A DNA stretch of 64,000 bases from Brachynemurus nebulosus (GCA_035578155.1 JAPWDM010000002.1:40074811-40138810); one strand, 5' to 3'; numbered from the stretch's first letter, positions 11,345 to 23,884 are shown. Translations and numbers: made by a program. Notes: generated by a model from the sequence alone, not told the origin.

Positions 11345-12043
11345 ACCATGGTGCGAATAGCTCACATAAATTTAAAAAGATGAGATTTTTTTATTTTTGC
11401 TTTGATCAATCGTTTGTGAATCGTTTGTGAATGTTTGTGACGCTATTATTTTCGTTTGTGACTAATTAGTTAAGTAATTATTTAATTGTTAATTAAGAGT
11501 GTATGAATAGCCAACATTTTTTAAAATTTATTGCAATATTGACTTCCGGGCACTTAATCGATCGACAATCGTTTGTGAGTTCCAAATATACAATTAAAAA
11601 CATTTGTGACAACGTATTTTTTAAAAAAATAATAAAAAAAAATCAATTATTTTTTTGTAGTAATGAAGTTTTTTATATTGGCCACTCTGTTTAGTTGCGC
11701 TAAATCTATATTCCAATGCCCTCTAGTGTGAGAAAAAATAACTATTTTGTAAATGACAGCAGTATACAGAATTTTTTTTTATTTTTTTAAAGAATAGGCT
11801 GTCACAAATATTTTTAATGGTATATTTGGAATTCACAAACGATTTTCGATCGATTAAGTGCCTGGAAGTCAATATTGCAATAAATTTTTTCATTCACACA
11901 CTCTTAATTAACAATTAAATAATTAATTAACTAATTAGTCACAAACAAAAATAATAGTGTCACAAACATTCACAAACGATTGATCGAAGCAAAAAAAATC
12001 TCATTTTTTTTTTTAAATTTATGTTGGCTATTCGCACGAGGGT
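11345..12043. mobile_element. Foldback element, 699 bp, ~240-bp TIRs, perfect 9-bp TSD
   Basis: The ends ACCATGGTGCGAATAGC and (inverse strand) ACCCTCGTGCGAATAGC begin arms of about 240 bp that match almost throughout. They include 'ttgcaatattgacttcc' and 'gcacttaatcgatcga'. The word cgtttgtga or its complement recurs many times inside the arms. Identical ctaagatac flanks both sides (11336-11344, 12044-12052). Long TIRs with a 9-bp TSD suit a Mutator-like non-autonomous element; no transposase is present. Confidence 0.85.
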
Positions 12044-12059
12044 CTAAGATACCTCTCTG

Positions 12060-13240
12060 GCAGAGTGGCAGTTGCATTTTTCCGACTTTTCCCCGTGCCA
12101 AAACCTTCTTTATGAATCATTCTTTTTAATGCTTTCGAAAATTTAGATCACTTTCTGTCAGTTACTGATCGAAAATATAGGATCATTTGATATAATATTA
12201 GTAAATACTGTTATCTCTAGGAGGAAACGAATATCACTAAATTCAATTCTGAGTTTCGTTAAAAGCAATTTACATTGTACATAATTAATCGTTGTTGATC
12301 GACAACAATAATAAATATTTGAAATGTTTAAATTCTGAATTCAATTTCATTGTCAATGTTTAAAATTTTCGAATGCACATCCATTATACTAAAAATAAAT
12401 TTGAAAATTTTATTGGTTATTATTTTTTTTAATGTTTAATAAAAACATTTTTTTTTTTGACTGGCATATAAAGTTTTGTTTGTTAAATTTAAATAGAAAG
12501 AGGTTTATTGTTTGCAAATTCTATAATTAGAATAATAATAACAATTAAAAGCAAAACGGGGATTTGAGAATTTAAACGAACGCGGGGAATTTGTTGTTTG
12601 ATTGACTTTTGTTTAAGAACTATTTAATTAATATTTGTTAAGAATTAATGAAATTGTCTGTACGTGAATAAATTCGTAAACTGATCATTTATTTGAACAA
12701 TCTCGATTGACAAATAATTATTTTGTTAATTTAAATAAATAATTAATAAGTTTAAAATATTTAAGTGTTAAGGTAGTTCTTTAAGGGTAGATAACTAGGT
12801 ACAAGAAGTTGTGAATTAATTAACGTCATTATTAGAGACTGATGTTATTTTTCTGATATTAGAATGTATTTAATAATCTTGATACCAACAGATCAACAAA
12901 TACGTACGTACATATATTATATGGTATATCTTACATTGGTGAGATGTAAACAAAATAACGATAAAATAACATTTTGGTATTTTTTGTTTTATATTGTCTC
13001 AGAAAATAAGTATTTTTATATATGTAACTACTTGACAAAAGTGTTTTTATCAACATTTGTAAAATTCATTTTAAATAACTTGACCACACAATATGAAATA
13101 TAAGTAAATCCTGCTATAATGTAATTCAAATAGAGAAGAGAATTTCGACGCACACTTTTACACCACTTTCTCTGTTTCCATACAATAAGTAATTTTTTCT
13201 ACAATCATAGTGGAATGTACGCTGTGAAGAAAGCGTAATA
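12060..13240. other. A+T-rich intergenic sequence
   Basis: No gene, RNA or repeat was recognised. The frame 12864-13103 has no motif. Confidence 0.45.
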
Positions 13241-13250
13241 TGTCTAGTAG

Positions 13251-13301
13251 CCGAGCGACAAAGTATTACTTTTCGCTTTAAAGCGAAAAGTAGTACTCGC
13301 T
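13251..13301. other. Perfect 26-bp palindrome within larger hairpin
   Basis: Bases 13267-13292 are self-complementary with no spacer, centred on 'gctttaaagc'. Outside this, 'gagcga' (13253) pairs with 'tcgctc' (13296) after a small bulge. It may be a foldback remnant or a protein-binding site. Confidence 0.6.
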
Positions 13302-13652
13302 CAATGTATATTTAATTACAAATCGAGTAGACGTTGTTTATATTTAACAGGTTCTAAATTTATTATTATTTTTTTAAATTTCGAAATTACTACAAAATAT
13401 TAATTAAAAAGCATAAATAACTATAATTTATAAATAAAAAGAATAAAAAATTTAAAAAAATATATACATATATGACGGAAATATGCAATAGTGACAGTGA
13501 TTTCTCAAGTACACCTCTAGATATTTCTGAAGCTGCAAAAATTATAACATTAAAATAAATATTAAAGTTCATTACTATTTTTTTAAATATCCTTTAAATA
13601 AAAAATACATTTTATAAGATTGTAGAAAAAATTTTGTGTGTAATTCGAGTAG

Positions 13653-13742
13653 AAAATGACATTGCCGCTCTCATGAGAATGACGCGTTCCGCCTGTTGGC
13701 GTCGGGCGCAACATCCTCGATCGAGCGGCAATGTACCATTTT
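13653..13742. other. Hairpin with G+C-rich 50-nt loop
   Basis: aaaatgacattgccgctc pairs with gagcggcaatgtaccatttt except for two extra bases. The loop is rich in CpG ('gacgcg', 'ggcgtcgggcgc'), unlike the A+T-rich surroundings. A short 'attcgagtaga' word precedes it, and a similar one follows the 13267 palindrome. Class unknown. Confidence 0.55.
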
Positions 13743-13744
13743 GT

Positions 13745-15205
13745 GCTTTTAATACACAAATAACTATTTTCTAATAGTTCAAGTTGTAATCAGCACATTC
13801 TGAATAATAAGTACACAAAATTATAAAATTTTCCTAAGAAAATTACTTCCTAGATAGTGCTCTACCTTAAATATAATTATTATAATTTTTGGGTAGTAGG
13901 TATGAGCATGACTTACAGCTTAAAGTAAATTACATATTAAAACAGAACGTAAAAATAAGATACAACTGAAATGTCATCTGTGGCTTAAAATTAAAATTTA
14001 TTTTAGTTTTTATAAAAATCTCAAACTATGTATTTGTTAGTAATTAACTAATATGATTCTTATCAACGAAAGATTAATCAATTTTTCCGGATATTTTAAT
14101 ATCTAATTGCAAAAATTATTTTTCCAAAAAATATAAAAATATTTTTTGTCAGTTTTAATCAATAAAATAATAAATAATTTATAAGATTACGAGTCGACCT
14201 TCGAGTTTCATTTCATTGTCAGGAAAAATATAACTGAAAGATGTTTTGGGTAAAAATCATTATATCTACCGGTAATGATTTGCATAAAAACTGGTTAACA
14301 TGTACTTATTAATCAGTAAGACATCATACCTTTTATTGAAAGTTATTATCAGTGACGTTTTGTATAAAATGAACAGTATAAATCAGCAGGGTGTTTTCTT
14401 ATTAAAATCAATGAACCGGCCATTAAAATAGAAAAACCAAAACTTTTATAAGTCGAAGTCGAATAAACCGCCCAAAAACAAAGAAATTGCAAGATGAGTT
14501 GTGTTAATCAAAGTAAATAATTTTACTTTATGTTATCCATAATAATAATATAATAACAAGGAAGATTTGTTCAAATTGACTCCACCAGTTATGGTTTCAA
14601 TCCTCTGAGGTTTCAGTCTTCGTTCAATTTATTTTAGAATTTGAATTATATGTATGTATGTTTGTATATATCTATGTGTTTGCACAATAATTCTCAAACA
14701 AAATTCTCAAACAAAACATCCTATTGTTAAGAAATTTGATGAAAAAGTTCCAAACTCTTGGATGAGTTCCTCAGCCAGACACACACGATGTTCAGAAACT
14801 TTAAAAAAATGAGTTTTTGGGACAAAAGTTGTTAAAATTCAAAAGTTTTGGGGAATTTATTTTTACATTATGGCAAAGAGAACCATTGAACATTAAACCA
14901 TTATCTTTTGTATAAGCGGGTTTTCGAGAAACAGCGATTTCTATAGTAGGAAATTTGCTATGCTACACAGGATCGACAGAGGTATTTTTTGTATTAGATT
15001 TTTATTTTGCATTTACGGATATCAAAGAACATACGTAATCATAATATTTACTATGAATGACGTGATTATTGCTGCTGTAGTCGGGACCAATTGTAGTGAT
15101 CATTCCATTCTTCTACTACAAATTTAGTTTGTTTACAATCCTTTTTAATATTTGGTTTTCTATATCAACAATTAAAAAAATAAATAAATAGAAAAACGTT
15201 TTAAA
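13745..15205. other. A+T-rich intergenic sequence
   Basis: No supported gene or repeat. Confidence 0.45.
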
Positions 15206-15212
15206 AAAAAAA

Positions 15213-16580
15213 AACGCCGTGAGCAGCGGGGCCCCATCACGGTAGTCGAATTTTCCCCTTCATCTTCGGTATTGAATGTCTACAAGTGAAATGTGATTGA
15301 AAGTCTACAACCGAATTGTCATTTTGTTGGTTTCAAAACTGGTGATGAGTGTTCGGCTGATCGAGGCTTTAAAAAAAGGTTTTAAGTATTTAAGGGCTGT
15401 ATCTCAGTAAATTTCAATTTTGTGCCGAAAACAGGTAGCAGAAAAAAAGCCAACACAATTCGTACGAGGACATTCCTGCCCATGTTTATCCGCTAATTGC
15501 CTTTATGTTTTAGTTTTAAATATTAAAAAAGGACCTTAAATAGTAAACTGGAAGGCCTTTATAAAGATATTTTTTCTTTCCAAAAAAATCCAAAATTTCT
15601 ATTTTATAAATACTAAAAATTCAAAATTCCTAATTTATAAATAAACAGTGACTTTAATAATATTTTTAAATTATTAAATTACTTAATATGTATGTATTTC
15701 ATTTGTCAAAAGTAAGTTCACTTTTTTTTACATTTTTTAAAATTACTATTCGCCTACTTGTATTTAGAATAAACATAATGCTTTTAAAACACATTTAACA
15801 ATAGCATTCAATTCCGATGTAAAAATGGGAGAAGTGGGGGGAAAAGTGATGTGGACTCCCTACAAGGTACTAGCTGGATACTAACTGAATACACGTACAA
15901 AATTTCAGCCCTCTAGGTTTCCTTATGGAGTCTCTAGACGTGTTAGAAAACAAGCAAAAAAATTAAGGAAATATTGACGTAAAAATCGTGGGGGTAAGGG
16001 TTAAAAGTTGAAACCTCCAAAAAACAGTGTCTGGATATTAGCTTAACCTGTACACCAAATTTCAGCCCTCTAGGTTTATTTGGGGAGATTTTGACCCGAA
16101 CGAAACTGTTAAAAAACAAGAAAAATCATGTTCTTTTGGGTATAAAAATGGTGGGGTAGGGCTTAAAAGTCGAGACCCCCAAAAGGCACCCCCTTGATAC
16201 TAACTCAATCCGAATACAAAATTTCAGCCCTCTAGGTTTATTCGGGTGACCTGTGCGAGTGGTACAAACTTCGAAAACGTCGAAAATGCATGAAATTGTA
16301 GCTTAAAAATGAGGGGGGTGGGGGTAAAATATTAAAACCTCCAAAAAGCACAACCTAGGTACGAACTTTATCAACACACCAAATTTCAACCCTCTACGTT
16401 AATTCTGGGGGGCTGGGGGCCTGTTAGATCCAGCGAAAATCGTTTTTCCCCCCTCTACTCCCACCATATCATCCTAGGAAGCTGAATTTTGGATATGTTG
16501 TAGATAATTGACCGAAACATTATTTAAAACCGGTTTGGAAAAGTTTTATTGCTTTTCCGCCCCCCACCACCCCCTTAAAG
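15213..16580 (+). repeat. ~1.3-kb dispersed repeat, copy 1 (inverted to copies 2 and 3)
   Basis: It begins after a poly-A run with 'gccgtgagcagcggggcccc' and runs to about 16580. The inner half holds four degenerate units of about 160 bp, each marked by 'aatttcagccctctaggttt' (at 15909, 16066, 16228 and 16390). Units also contain 'taaaaatggtgggg' and 'aaaacctccaaaaagc'. The same sequence occurs reverse-complemented at 21937-23200 and 49945-51060. No protein was found and the class is unknown. Confidence 0.85.
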
Positions 16581-16717
16581 GTCGGGTCAGAAAAAAAATT
16601 TGCCCAAATTTTGACCCCACTTTGATAGTATGAGGTGCCTCGAAAATAAGCCCCATTTATCAAATTTCATCTCTTAACTTCCATAGGGGGGCCCTACACA
16701 AATTAAAAGGTGGCGGG

Positions 16718-16719
<2 letters not shown>

Positions 16720-16792
<73 letters not shown>
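16720..16792. repeat. (AT)n microsatellite
   Basis: About 36 uninterrupted AT dinucleotides, at the edge of the copy-1 repeat region. Confidence 0.95.
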
Positions 16793-16796
<4 letters not shown>

Positions 16797-16799
16797 CAT

Positions 16800-17585
16800 T
16801 TTTTTTTCTACATATTCGTGTTCTACGGGTCCGAAAACGGATAGCGCCCCTACTCTCGCCTCTCGCAGCTCTTATCGTATAGACTGTATAAGTCTAATTT
16901 TTCGGAGAAAATTCGACTAAAAATATTATAACTAGAAGTTTAATATATCGGGAGAGCTAAAATATACATATTATAATATTGTTGGTTTGGTCAAAGACGT
17001 AATATGTGTTGGTGATTACCGATTACCGATACCAATCTTTTACTTAAAAGTGATTGGAATTTCAAAAATACTAAGAATTCGTTTTACAATTGATCATACC
17101 TACATTTGACGATATTTTACATATTATAGTGAATGAACTCTCAAAATATTAAAATTTAAAATACTATAAATAAGAATAGAATGAATCATTTTATATAGGC
17201 TGTCATATTTGTATTTTTAATTACATTCGTTTGAATAGTTTTTAATTTATTATGTATTAACAAAATAATTAAAGTCGCTGTTTCTTTTTAATTAGAATTT
17301 ACATATTACGCAAGTAAATGTCGGTAAATTAGCAAAATATATGTTCAATTAAGGTGTATGATATTATCAGATATGTATTAATCTTTCATTTTCCTTTTAT
17401 TTTAGTGACATTAATTCAGCAGATTATTCATAATTTATTCCATATTTAGAATACAGAAATAATCAACCTCTTAGGTATTATAAATTTGCTTGTTTTATAG
17501 GTACTTTTTAACTTAAAAATTTAATTGAATTCAAAGCCACACTGGTTCTGGTAGTAAATTCTAGCGGTGACATAGTTTCTATTTC
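16800..17585. other. A+T-rich intergenic sequence
   Basis: A short less A+T-rich stretch at about 16820-16900 has no recognisable feature. Otherwise nothing was seen. Confidence 0.4.
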
Positions 17586-17596
17586 TTTTTTAATCT

Positions 17597-17896
17597 CATG
17601 GGCGTACCCAGGATTAAAACTAGAGGGGGGCAAACCATGTTAAGTTAGGTTGTAACTAGAGATGGCGGCCTTTCAAAAATAATCGGTTTTCGGTTATTTC
17701 GGTTTAACCTTACGGTTATAACCGCTCTAAATAAACGGTTTTTTTTTTTTTTTTTTAGAGAAAACAACACTTAGAAAAAAATTTTCATTTTACATTTAAA
17801 ATTTTGTTTCGTTTTATCATTTTATAAACATTTAATTTTTTTTGCTTCTAGGAGGGGGCAGCTACCCCCTTCTGCCCCTCGCTGGGTACGCCCATG
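17597..17896. mobile_element. MITE, 300 bp, CATGGGCGTACCCAG TIRs, perfect 8-bp TSD
   Basis: CATGGGCGTACCCAG at the left is perfectly inverted at the right (CTGGGTACGCCCATG). Flanks are identical, tttaatct (17589-17596, 17897-17904). An 8-bp TSD points to hAT. The inside contains 'tagagatgg' followed by alternating 'ggttttcggttatttcggtt', which may be the stub of a second element, then a T run. No coding capacity. Confidence 0.85.
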
Positions 17897-17904
17897 TTTA
17901 ATCT

Positions 17905-18720
17905 AATGACGTTATGAAGTTTATTATTAAAATTTTTCAATGCCTTAAAATCTCTAAATAAAATGGTAGAATTGTGAAACTTGAAGCAAATTATAAGTTT
18001 TCACTAAGGAACGACTTGTCGAATTAATCATATTTCTAATAGGAATTTCGTCATTTTCATAACGAAAATGAAAAGTTTAGACTCAAGTTATTCTCATTCA
18101 ACCAATCATTTTGATTGGCTTAAAAAAAATAAATTTTTATGTTGATGACATCATTAAGTTTATCAAAATTTTTCATGGCATTAAATCCGTATAGAAGATT
18201 ATAGAATGATAAAATTGGAAGCAAATTATAAGTTCTCGAAGTCCAATTTTCCAATGCATTGTGTCTTATTATCGATAACGAGACAGAAATAAAACGTTCC
18301 GCAACGACGAACTGATCAAGGAATGGAATTATGGGTTTTAAGGTGTCTGGAGTACTCATGCTCATAAAAGTACTAAAAAAAGTTTCCTTTTTAGAGACCG
18401 TAACTAACTTTGTGTCTTATTTTAGAAAAATTCTTTCATCCTCTTAAATTTTTAAATACTATTGAATTTAAGTTCTCTATGGATTTGTATGTAATTCAAC
18501 TAAAAGTTAATATTATTATTATAAAAATGTATTGCCCTTTTCAATCAAGTAGCTTCTGAAAATGATGTATGAACTTATTAGCAAACTTTAAAAACCACGA
18601 TTATAGCCTCTTTTTTATTTAAATATAACAATTAAATGGGTTTTCGCAAATGAAATATCAATCAAATAGTTGTTTACTATCTGAGTTTCTATATCGATGA
18701 CGGAGATGATATTAACTGTC
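17905..18720. other. A+T-rich intergenic sequence
   Basis: 'tggaagcaaattataagtt' occurs near 17982 and 18210, suggesting an old partial duplication of about 235 bp. No gene. Confidence 0.4.
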
Positions 18721-18724
18721 GATA

Positions 18725-19853
18725 CAGTCAAGTCTCCTATAGCGCGGTATCTTTATGACACGGTCTCCATAGAACGTGGTATGAAATTGTTGTACAAAAA
18801 ATCTCAACACTCAAATGACTTGAAAATAATTATCTATAGCAGTACTTATTTGGTCGTAATTATCTCATAAATCGTGTGTCGTAGCGAAAAAATAACGAAA
18901 TTTTTGAAGGCTTAAGCGAAGCAAGTTGTAGGTATTCCCAACGTATTGCGAATGTTAAAACCAACTTTTTGTTATCGAAAATTATCGATACCGAGTTACT
19001 TTTAATAAATTGATTATAACTGGTTAATTTATGCTCCATTAGTCCGATTGATCTGGTCAGCAATAGAATATTTTTTAAAAAAATTACTTTTCGTTACCTT
19101 TCATAATCGTAAACTTTTAACGTAAACATCTCTTAAACGGTACGTCGTAGCGAAAAAATAACAAAATTTATGAAGGCTTTAGGTTTTCATTATCGAAAAT
19201 TATCGATATCGAAAATAACGATAATTTTAAATTTAAATATGTCAAATTCTACATATTCATTATCATTTCTATTATAAAATTCGATTAATTAAAACCGTAT
19301 CAATCACAACATGATATTTTGGCACTGTAGTTTTTACACAGGTCTGATTTATGTACAAGTTGTTATTTTATTTTTGATATTCCATATAACGCGGTACTAT
19401 TCACTTAATTTGTATTAATTCTCAATCTCCATATAACGCAGTCTCCTAATATGGCAGAAATGGATTCTATATAACGCAGTAAAAAAGTTTTTTTGTTTTT
19501 CTTATTTTTATGATTTTTACAATGCGGTTTGCATAGAACGAATTTCTGTCATCAACTAATTCTGAGTCTCCTATAATAGAATTATAGAAATATTTTTACC
19601 AAATGATAATGATTTCATGGATAGGAATGCACGTAAGACAGCACAGCAGACAAGCTTGTAATATAGCTATCTCTTACAAGATCTACTATCTAATATATTG
19701 AAAAAGGATAGTAAAAATTATAATAACTTTGATAAATGACAAAATTTCATTTTTACATTTCAATAAATGAATCATTTGCATTTTATATAAATGCGAGTAT
19801 AACAGTGCTCTGAATTCCGGTATGAATTAACAGCGCTATAGGAGACGTGACTG
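18725..19853. mobile_element. pogo/Tigger-type element, 1,129 bp, decayed
   Basis: The left end CAGTCAAGTCTCCTATAGCGC and the right end (inverse) CAGTCACGTCTCCTATAGCGC are flanked by TA (18723-18724, 19854-19855). CAG ends with a TA target fit the pogo/Tigger branch of Tc1/mariner. Internal copies of 'tctccatannacg' and 'tatataacgcagt' repeat the TIR-like motif. A block with 'cgtagcgaaaaaataac' and 'attatcgaaaattatcgat' occurs twice (about 18850-18990 and 19120-19215). No transposase reading frame survives. Confidence 0.8.
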
Positions 19854-19859
19854 TACCGT

Positions 19860-20395
19860 AAAACCTCCTAACCTCACTTATTAAATCTAACTTTACCATA
19901 CCACACATGTATTTTTTTAGTTACACAGCTATTTCTAACAAACTACTAGTGTTCTATTGGAAAAACAAATGGGGGAGTGGCTTAATATTTAGCCATCTGG
20001 TGGCAAATAGTGAAATTACTGGCAGTAGGCTAAATCTAACAGGTAGATTTTTTTGACAGATTGAGATAGTTGAAAATTTGAAATTATTTTTTGAAATGTA
20101 ATATTGTATTATATTTCTACCTTACATTCGATTATAATAAAATAAAATGCGTGTAACTTTACAAGAAATATGTAAATTTGGAAACTGCAACCCTGGTAGT
20201 AAAAATTTCTTAGGTGGGGAAAATATTATAAATCGTTGGCATGTATTAAATTGTGGTAAAATGAATGGGAATGTCAAGAATTTTAAAATAATTGGGTTTT
20301 TAGTAATAACTTTTGATAAAAGAAAAAGAAACTGTCTAATATAATGACAGTTAAAATGAATGTAATAAAATATTTATGAAAATGTCAATTTGACC
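19860..20395. other. A+T-rich sequence, no gene seen
   Basis: The frame 20147-20344 (65 codons) has no recognisable motif. Confidence 0.4.
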
Positions 20396-20399
20396 AATC

Positions 20400-20480
20400 A
20401 AAACTTGCCTAGTCGCAGTAGTTACTTTTTTGACCACCAGTTCGTGCATCTAAGTTTTACGGATCCCAATACATTTTTTG
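20400..20480 (+). repeat. Short dispersed repeat, paired with 52288-52362
   Basis: 'tagttctncgnatctaagttttacg.atcccaata' and its upstream 'agttattttttga' are shared by the two places in the same orientation. Class unknown. Confidence 0.55.
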
Positions 20481-20977
20481 ATTTTGCCAGTTACCATTTT
20501 TTTAAATCACTAGCCCTTTTCGGTTTATATGATACATTCATGTTTTCAAAAAATGTGCAAACGCTGTTTGATATTTTAGAATTTATAAAAGTTAGGTAGG
20601 TAATTTTTTATCACTTATTATAACACGAGAGGTTTGTATATTTATTGAAAGCTTTTATTTAAGTTGCAATGTTAGCTTATTTGTTTAGATCAAATCTTGG
20701 AATCAAAATTTAGACAAGTTCTAATTGAGCTAGAGGTTTCAAATTTTGCATACGTGTATAATTTGGATGACAATGCAATATTGTATAATTAGTTTTGTCC
20801 TAAATTCCTTCAAAACTAGAATTGGTGATTTTTAGTCTTATGTAAATTTTTGACATTTCGAACTGTCAAATATTGTTTCATGATTTTACATTGAAATTTT
20901 TAGTCTCTATAGTTATGTTTGATTAGAGTAAAACAACCAATTAAAATATATAGTCTATTTCACTTAAATTTAACTAA

Positions 20978-21745
20978 AGTCCGCCGCACACGAGGCATGT
21001 TTTCGTGATAAATCGCTTGATTGGAGTTCTGATGGCAGTTCTGCTTACAACGCTGCTAGATAGTGACGTCACTGACGGCTCTGCTGCATGCGAGCTTGCT
21101 TGATTTTGGTGATAGATCCCGTGCTATTTTTTATTATTTTTCATGCTAGGTTGCCTGCTAGTTTAAACCTTGAGCAAACCATCAAACAGAATTTTGTCAC
21201 GTGGGCTTAAAAAGTATTAATTTATTATATGTACATGGTATACATCGTGTACATGGTGTGCATGTCAATTGTCAACTATTGGGCAATTATTTTATATATT
21301 TAATGGGGCAATTACATACGAACGATGCAAACTGTCAAACTGATAATACTGTGTAGATATATCTGTAGTGAATTAAATAAAATTAGTTTTCCCTTTTTTT
21401 GCCTTTTATTTCTTAATATATCTGTCATTAAAAATGTTGTAACAGCAATTCTTTTCTCTTTTCTTTCCTTTTATTTCTTAATATATCTGTCGTTCAAAAT
21501 GTAGAACAGTAATTTGCCTACGAAAATTAACCTGAATAATAGTTCCAATAGTTTCCATGTCAATGACAATTAATAAATATAAACTAGCAGTGAACCCTGC
21601 TATACTACAAGCAACATACGAGCTTCGTGTGAGCCAAACTAGCAGTGCTCCCTGCTTATCTCCAAGCAGCATACCATGCACAGTACCCTTCAAGAAAATA
21701 TTGCAAGTAAACTAGCACGAAAACAAGCATCGTGTGCGGTAGGCT
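20978..21745. mobile_element. PIF/Harbinger-type element, 768 bp, TAA target
   Basis: The left end AGTCCGCCGCACACGAGGC and the right end (inverse) AGCCTACCGCACACGATGC are followed inward by 'tgttttcgtg'. TAA lies on both sides (20975-20977, 21746-21748), matching the 3-bp TWA target of PIF/Harbinger. The flanks together match an uninterrupted paralogous repeat at about 28600-28640 and 54110-54150, which supports insertion. There is no transposase; the ORF at 21478-21693 minus is inside and carries no motif. Confidence 0.75.
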
Positions 21746-21748
21746 TAA

Positions 21749-21937
21749 CCAAGCTTCATCACTTATGGATTTAAACAATTTCCGTTTTCTTGGCTTTATC
21801 TCTTTCATTATTGAACTTACGTAAATTTTAAAATTGCAGTTTGTTTTTATAAAAGAACAGAAAATTGTTTTTTTTTTTTTTTTTGAATATGAGAATTTTT
21901 TATTTTTTTAACTTTGACTCATGATCAATTGTATACC
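21749..21937 (+). repeat. Dispersed repeat R3, copy 1
   Basis: Blocks such as 'gcttcatcactta', 'tttccgttttcttggctttatctctttcattattg' and 'actcatgatcaattgtat' are shared with 28598-28800 (same orientation) and 53946-54148 (inverted). It ends where the 1.3-kb repeat copy 2 starts. Class unknown. Confidence 0.75.
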
Positions 21938-23200
21938 TTTAAGGGTGTGGTGGGAGGGGGGGGGGCAACAATACAATAAAACTTTTCCAAACCGGTTGGA
22001 ATCCAGCTTCCTAGGATGATTTGGAGGGAGTAGAGGGGGAAAAAATGATTTTTGCTGGATCTAACACGTCCACAGCCCACCAGAATTAGAGCAGAAGGTT
22101 GAAATTTGGTGTGTCGATAAAGTTCGTACCTAGGTTGTGCTTTTTGGAGGTTTTAATATTTTACCCCCACCCCCTCATTTTTAAGCTACAATTTCATGCT
22201 TTTTTCACGGTTTCGAAGTTTTTACCACTCGCATAGATCACCCAAATAAACCTAGAGGGCTGAAATTTTGTATTCAGATTGAGTTAGTATCAAGGGGATG
22301 CCTTCTAGAGGTCTCAACTTTTAATCCTTACCCCCACCATTTTTATACCAAAAAGAACATGATTTTTTTTGTGTATAGGTTAAGTTAATAGCCAGCCACT
22401 GCTTTTTGGTGGTTTCAACTTTTAACCCTAACCCCCACGATTTTTATGCCTATTTCCTTGATTTTTTTGCCTTTTTTCTAACACGTCTAGAGACTCTCTA
22501 AGGAAACTTAGAGGGCTGAAATTTTGTACATGTATTGAGTCAGTATCCAGTGAGTGCCTTTTAGGGGTTCCACATTACTTTTCCCCCCACTTCTCCAATT
22601 TTTACAACGGAATTCAATGGTATTGTTAAATATGTTTAAAATGCTTTATATTTATACTATAAGACAAGTAGGAGAATAGTAAATTTAAAAATTTAAAAAA
22701 AATGAACTTACTTTTATAACAAATGCAATACATACATATTAAGTAATTTAAAAATATTATTAAAGTTAATGTTTATTTATAAAGTAGGAATTTTGGATTT
22801 TTATTTATAAAATAGAAATTTTGGGTTTTTTTGAAAAGAAAAAATATCTTCATAAAGGCCTCCCAGCTTGCTATTTAAAGTCCTTTTTTAATATTTAAAA
22901 ATAAAAGACATTCGCGGATAAGCCCGGGTAGGAATGCCCATGTACGAATTGTGTTAGCTTTTTCCCAGCTAACTGCTATCGGCACCAAATTGAAATTTAC
23001 TGCGATTCAGCCCTTAAAAACTTAAAACCTTTTTTTTAAAGCCCCGATTAGCCGGTTACTCATCATCAGTTTTGAAACCACCAAAATGGCAAATTGCTTG
23101 TAGACTTTCAATCACATTTGGTTGTAGACATTCAATATCGAAGATGAAGGGAAAAATTCGACTTTCGTGATGGGGCCCCGTTGCTCACGGCTTTTTTTTG
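21938..23200 (-). repeat. ~1.3-kb dispersed repeat, copy 2 (inverted to copy 1)
   Basis: The reverse complement of 15213-16580 is recognisable throughout. It includes the 'ccctctaggttt' units seen here as 'aaacctagagggctgaaatttt', and ends 'gatggggccccgttgctcacggc' followed by T's. With copy 1 it could form a long stem around a ~5.4-kb loop. Confidence 0.85.
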
Positions 23201-23204
23201 TTAT

Positions 23205-23880
23205 GGAGCCAAGAAAGAACAAAAGTTATTCACATATAAAAGAAAATAACAATATTAATTTCATTTCAATACATTCGTTTCATCATTTTGAAAATAGTTC
23301 GACATCTTTGTAAAGTATAATTAACGAATAATAACGGTAGTGACGGTAATAACGAAAATACTCATTAATTTTCTTTATTTTCTGTTTATTTTCTTTGAAA
23401 AATAATGATTCACTATTTGTTTATATTTAATAATACTTAAATCATATTCAGTATTTATTATTTTTTGAAATTTAATAATATAAACTAAATTTTAAATACA
23501 AAAATTTACAAAGTATATTTTAACAGTTAATATATCATTTCGCAAAATGCTATATTGTATATAAATGTAAAATATTATTTTTCTTTTAAAAGCGAACATT
23601 TTTATTTCTAAGTTAGAAAATGCGATTTTTAGTCTTTCGTCGCACTGACCACAACGCTGATTAAAAATAGAATATTAAAAAAAGTGTAATATTGTCACGT
23701 CATAATTAAAATATATATTTATATGTATGCCGATAATTCTTGTGGGCAATAAAGTTGTAATTGGTGAATTTGAAAAAAAAGTTAGTATCATCATTAGTAT
23801 CAATGGTAAAATCATTTCTAAAAAAATTTATTATTTTCAAAGAAAATGCCAATTCTATAAGAATGAAATTCAGTTAATTT
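23205..23880. other. A+T-rich intergenic sequence
   Basis: Nothing recognised. Confidence 0.4.
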
Positions 23881-23884
23881 GGAC

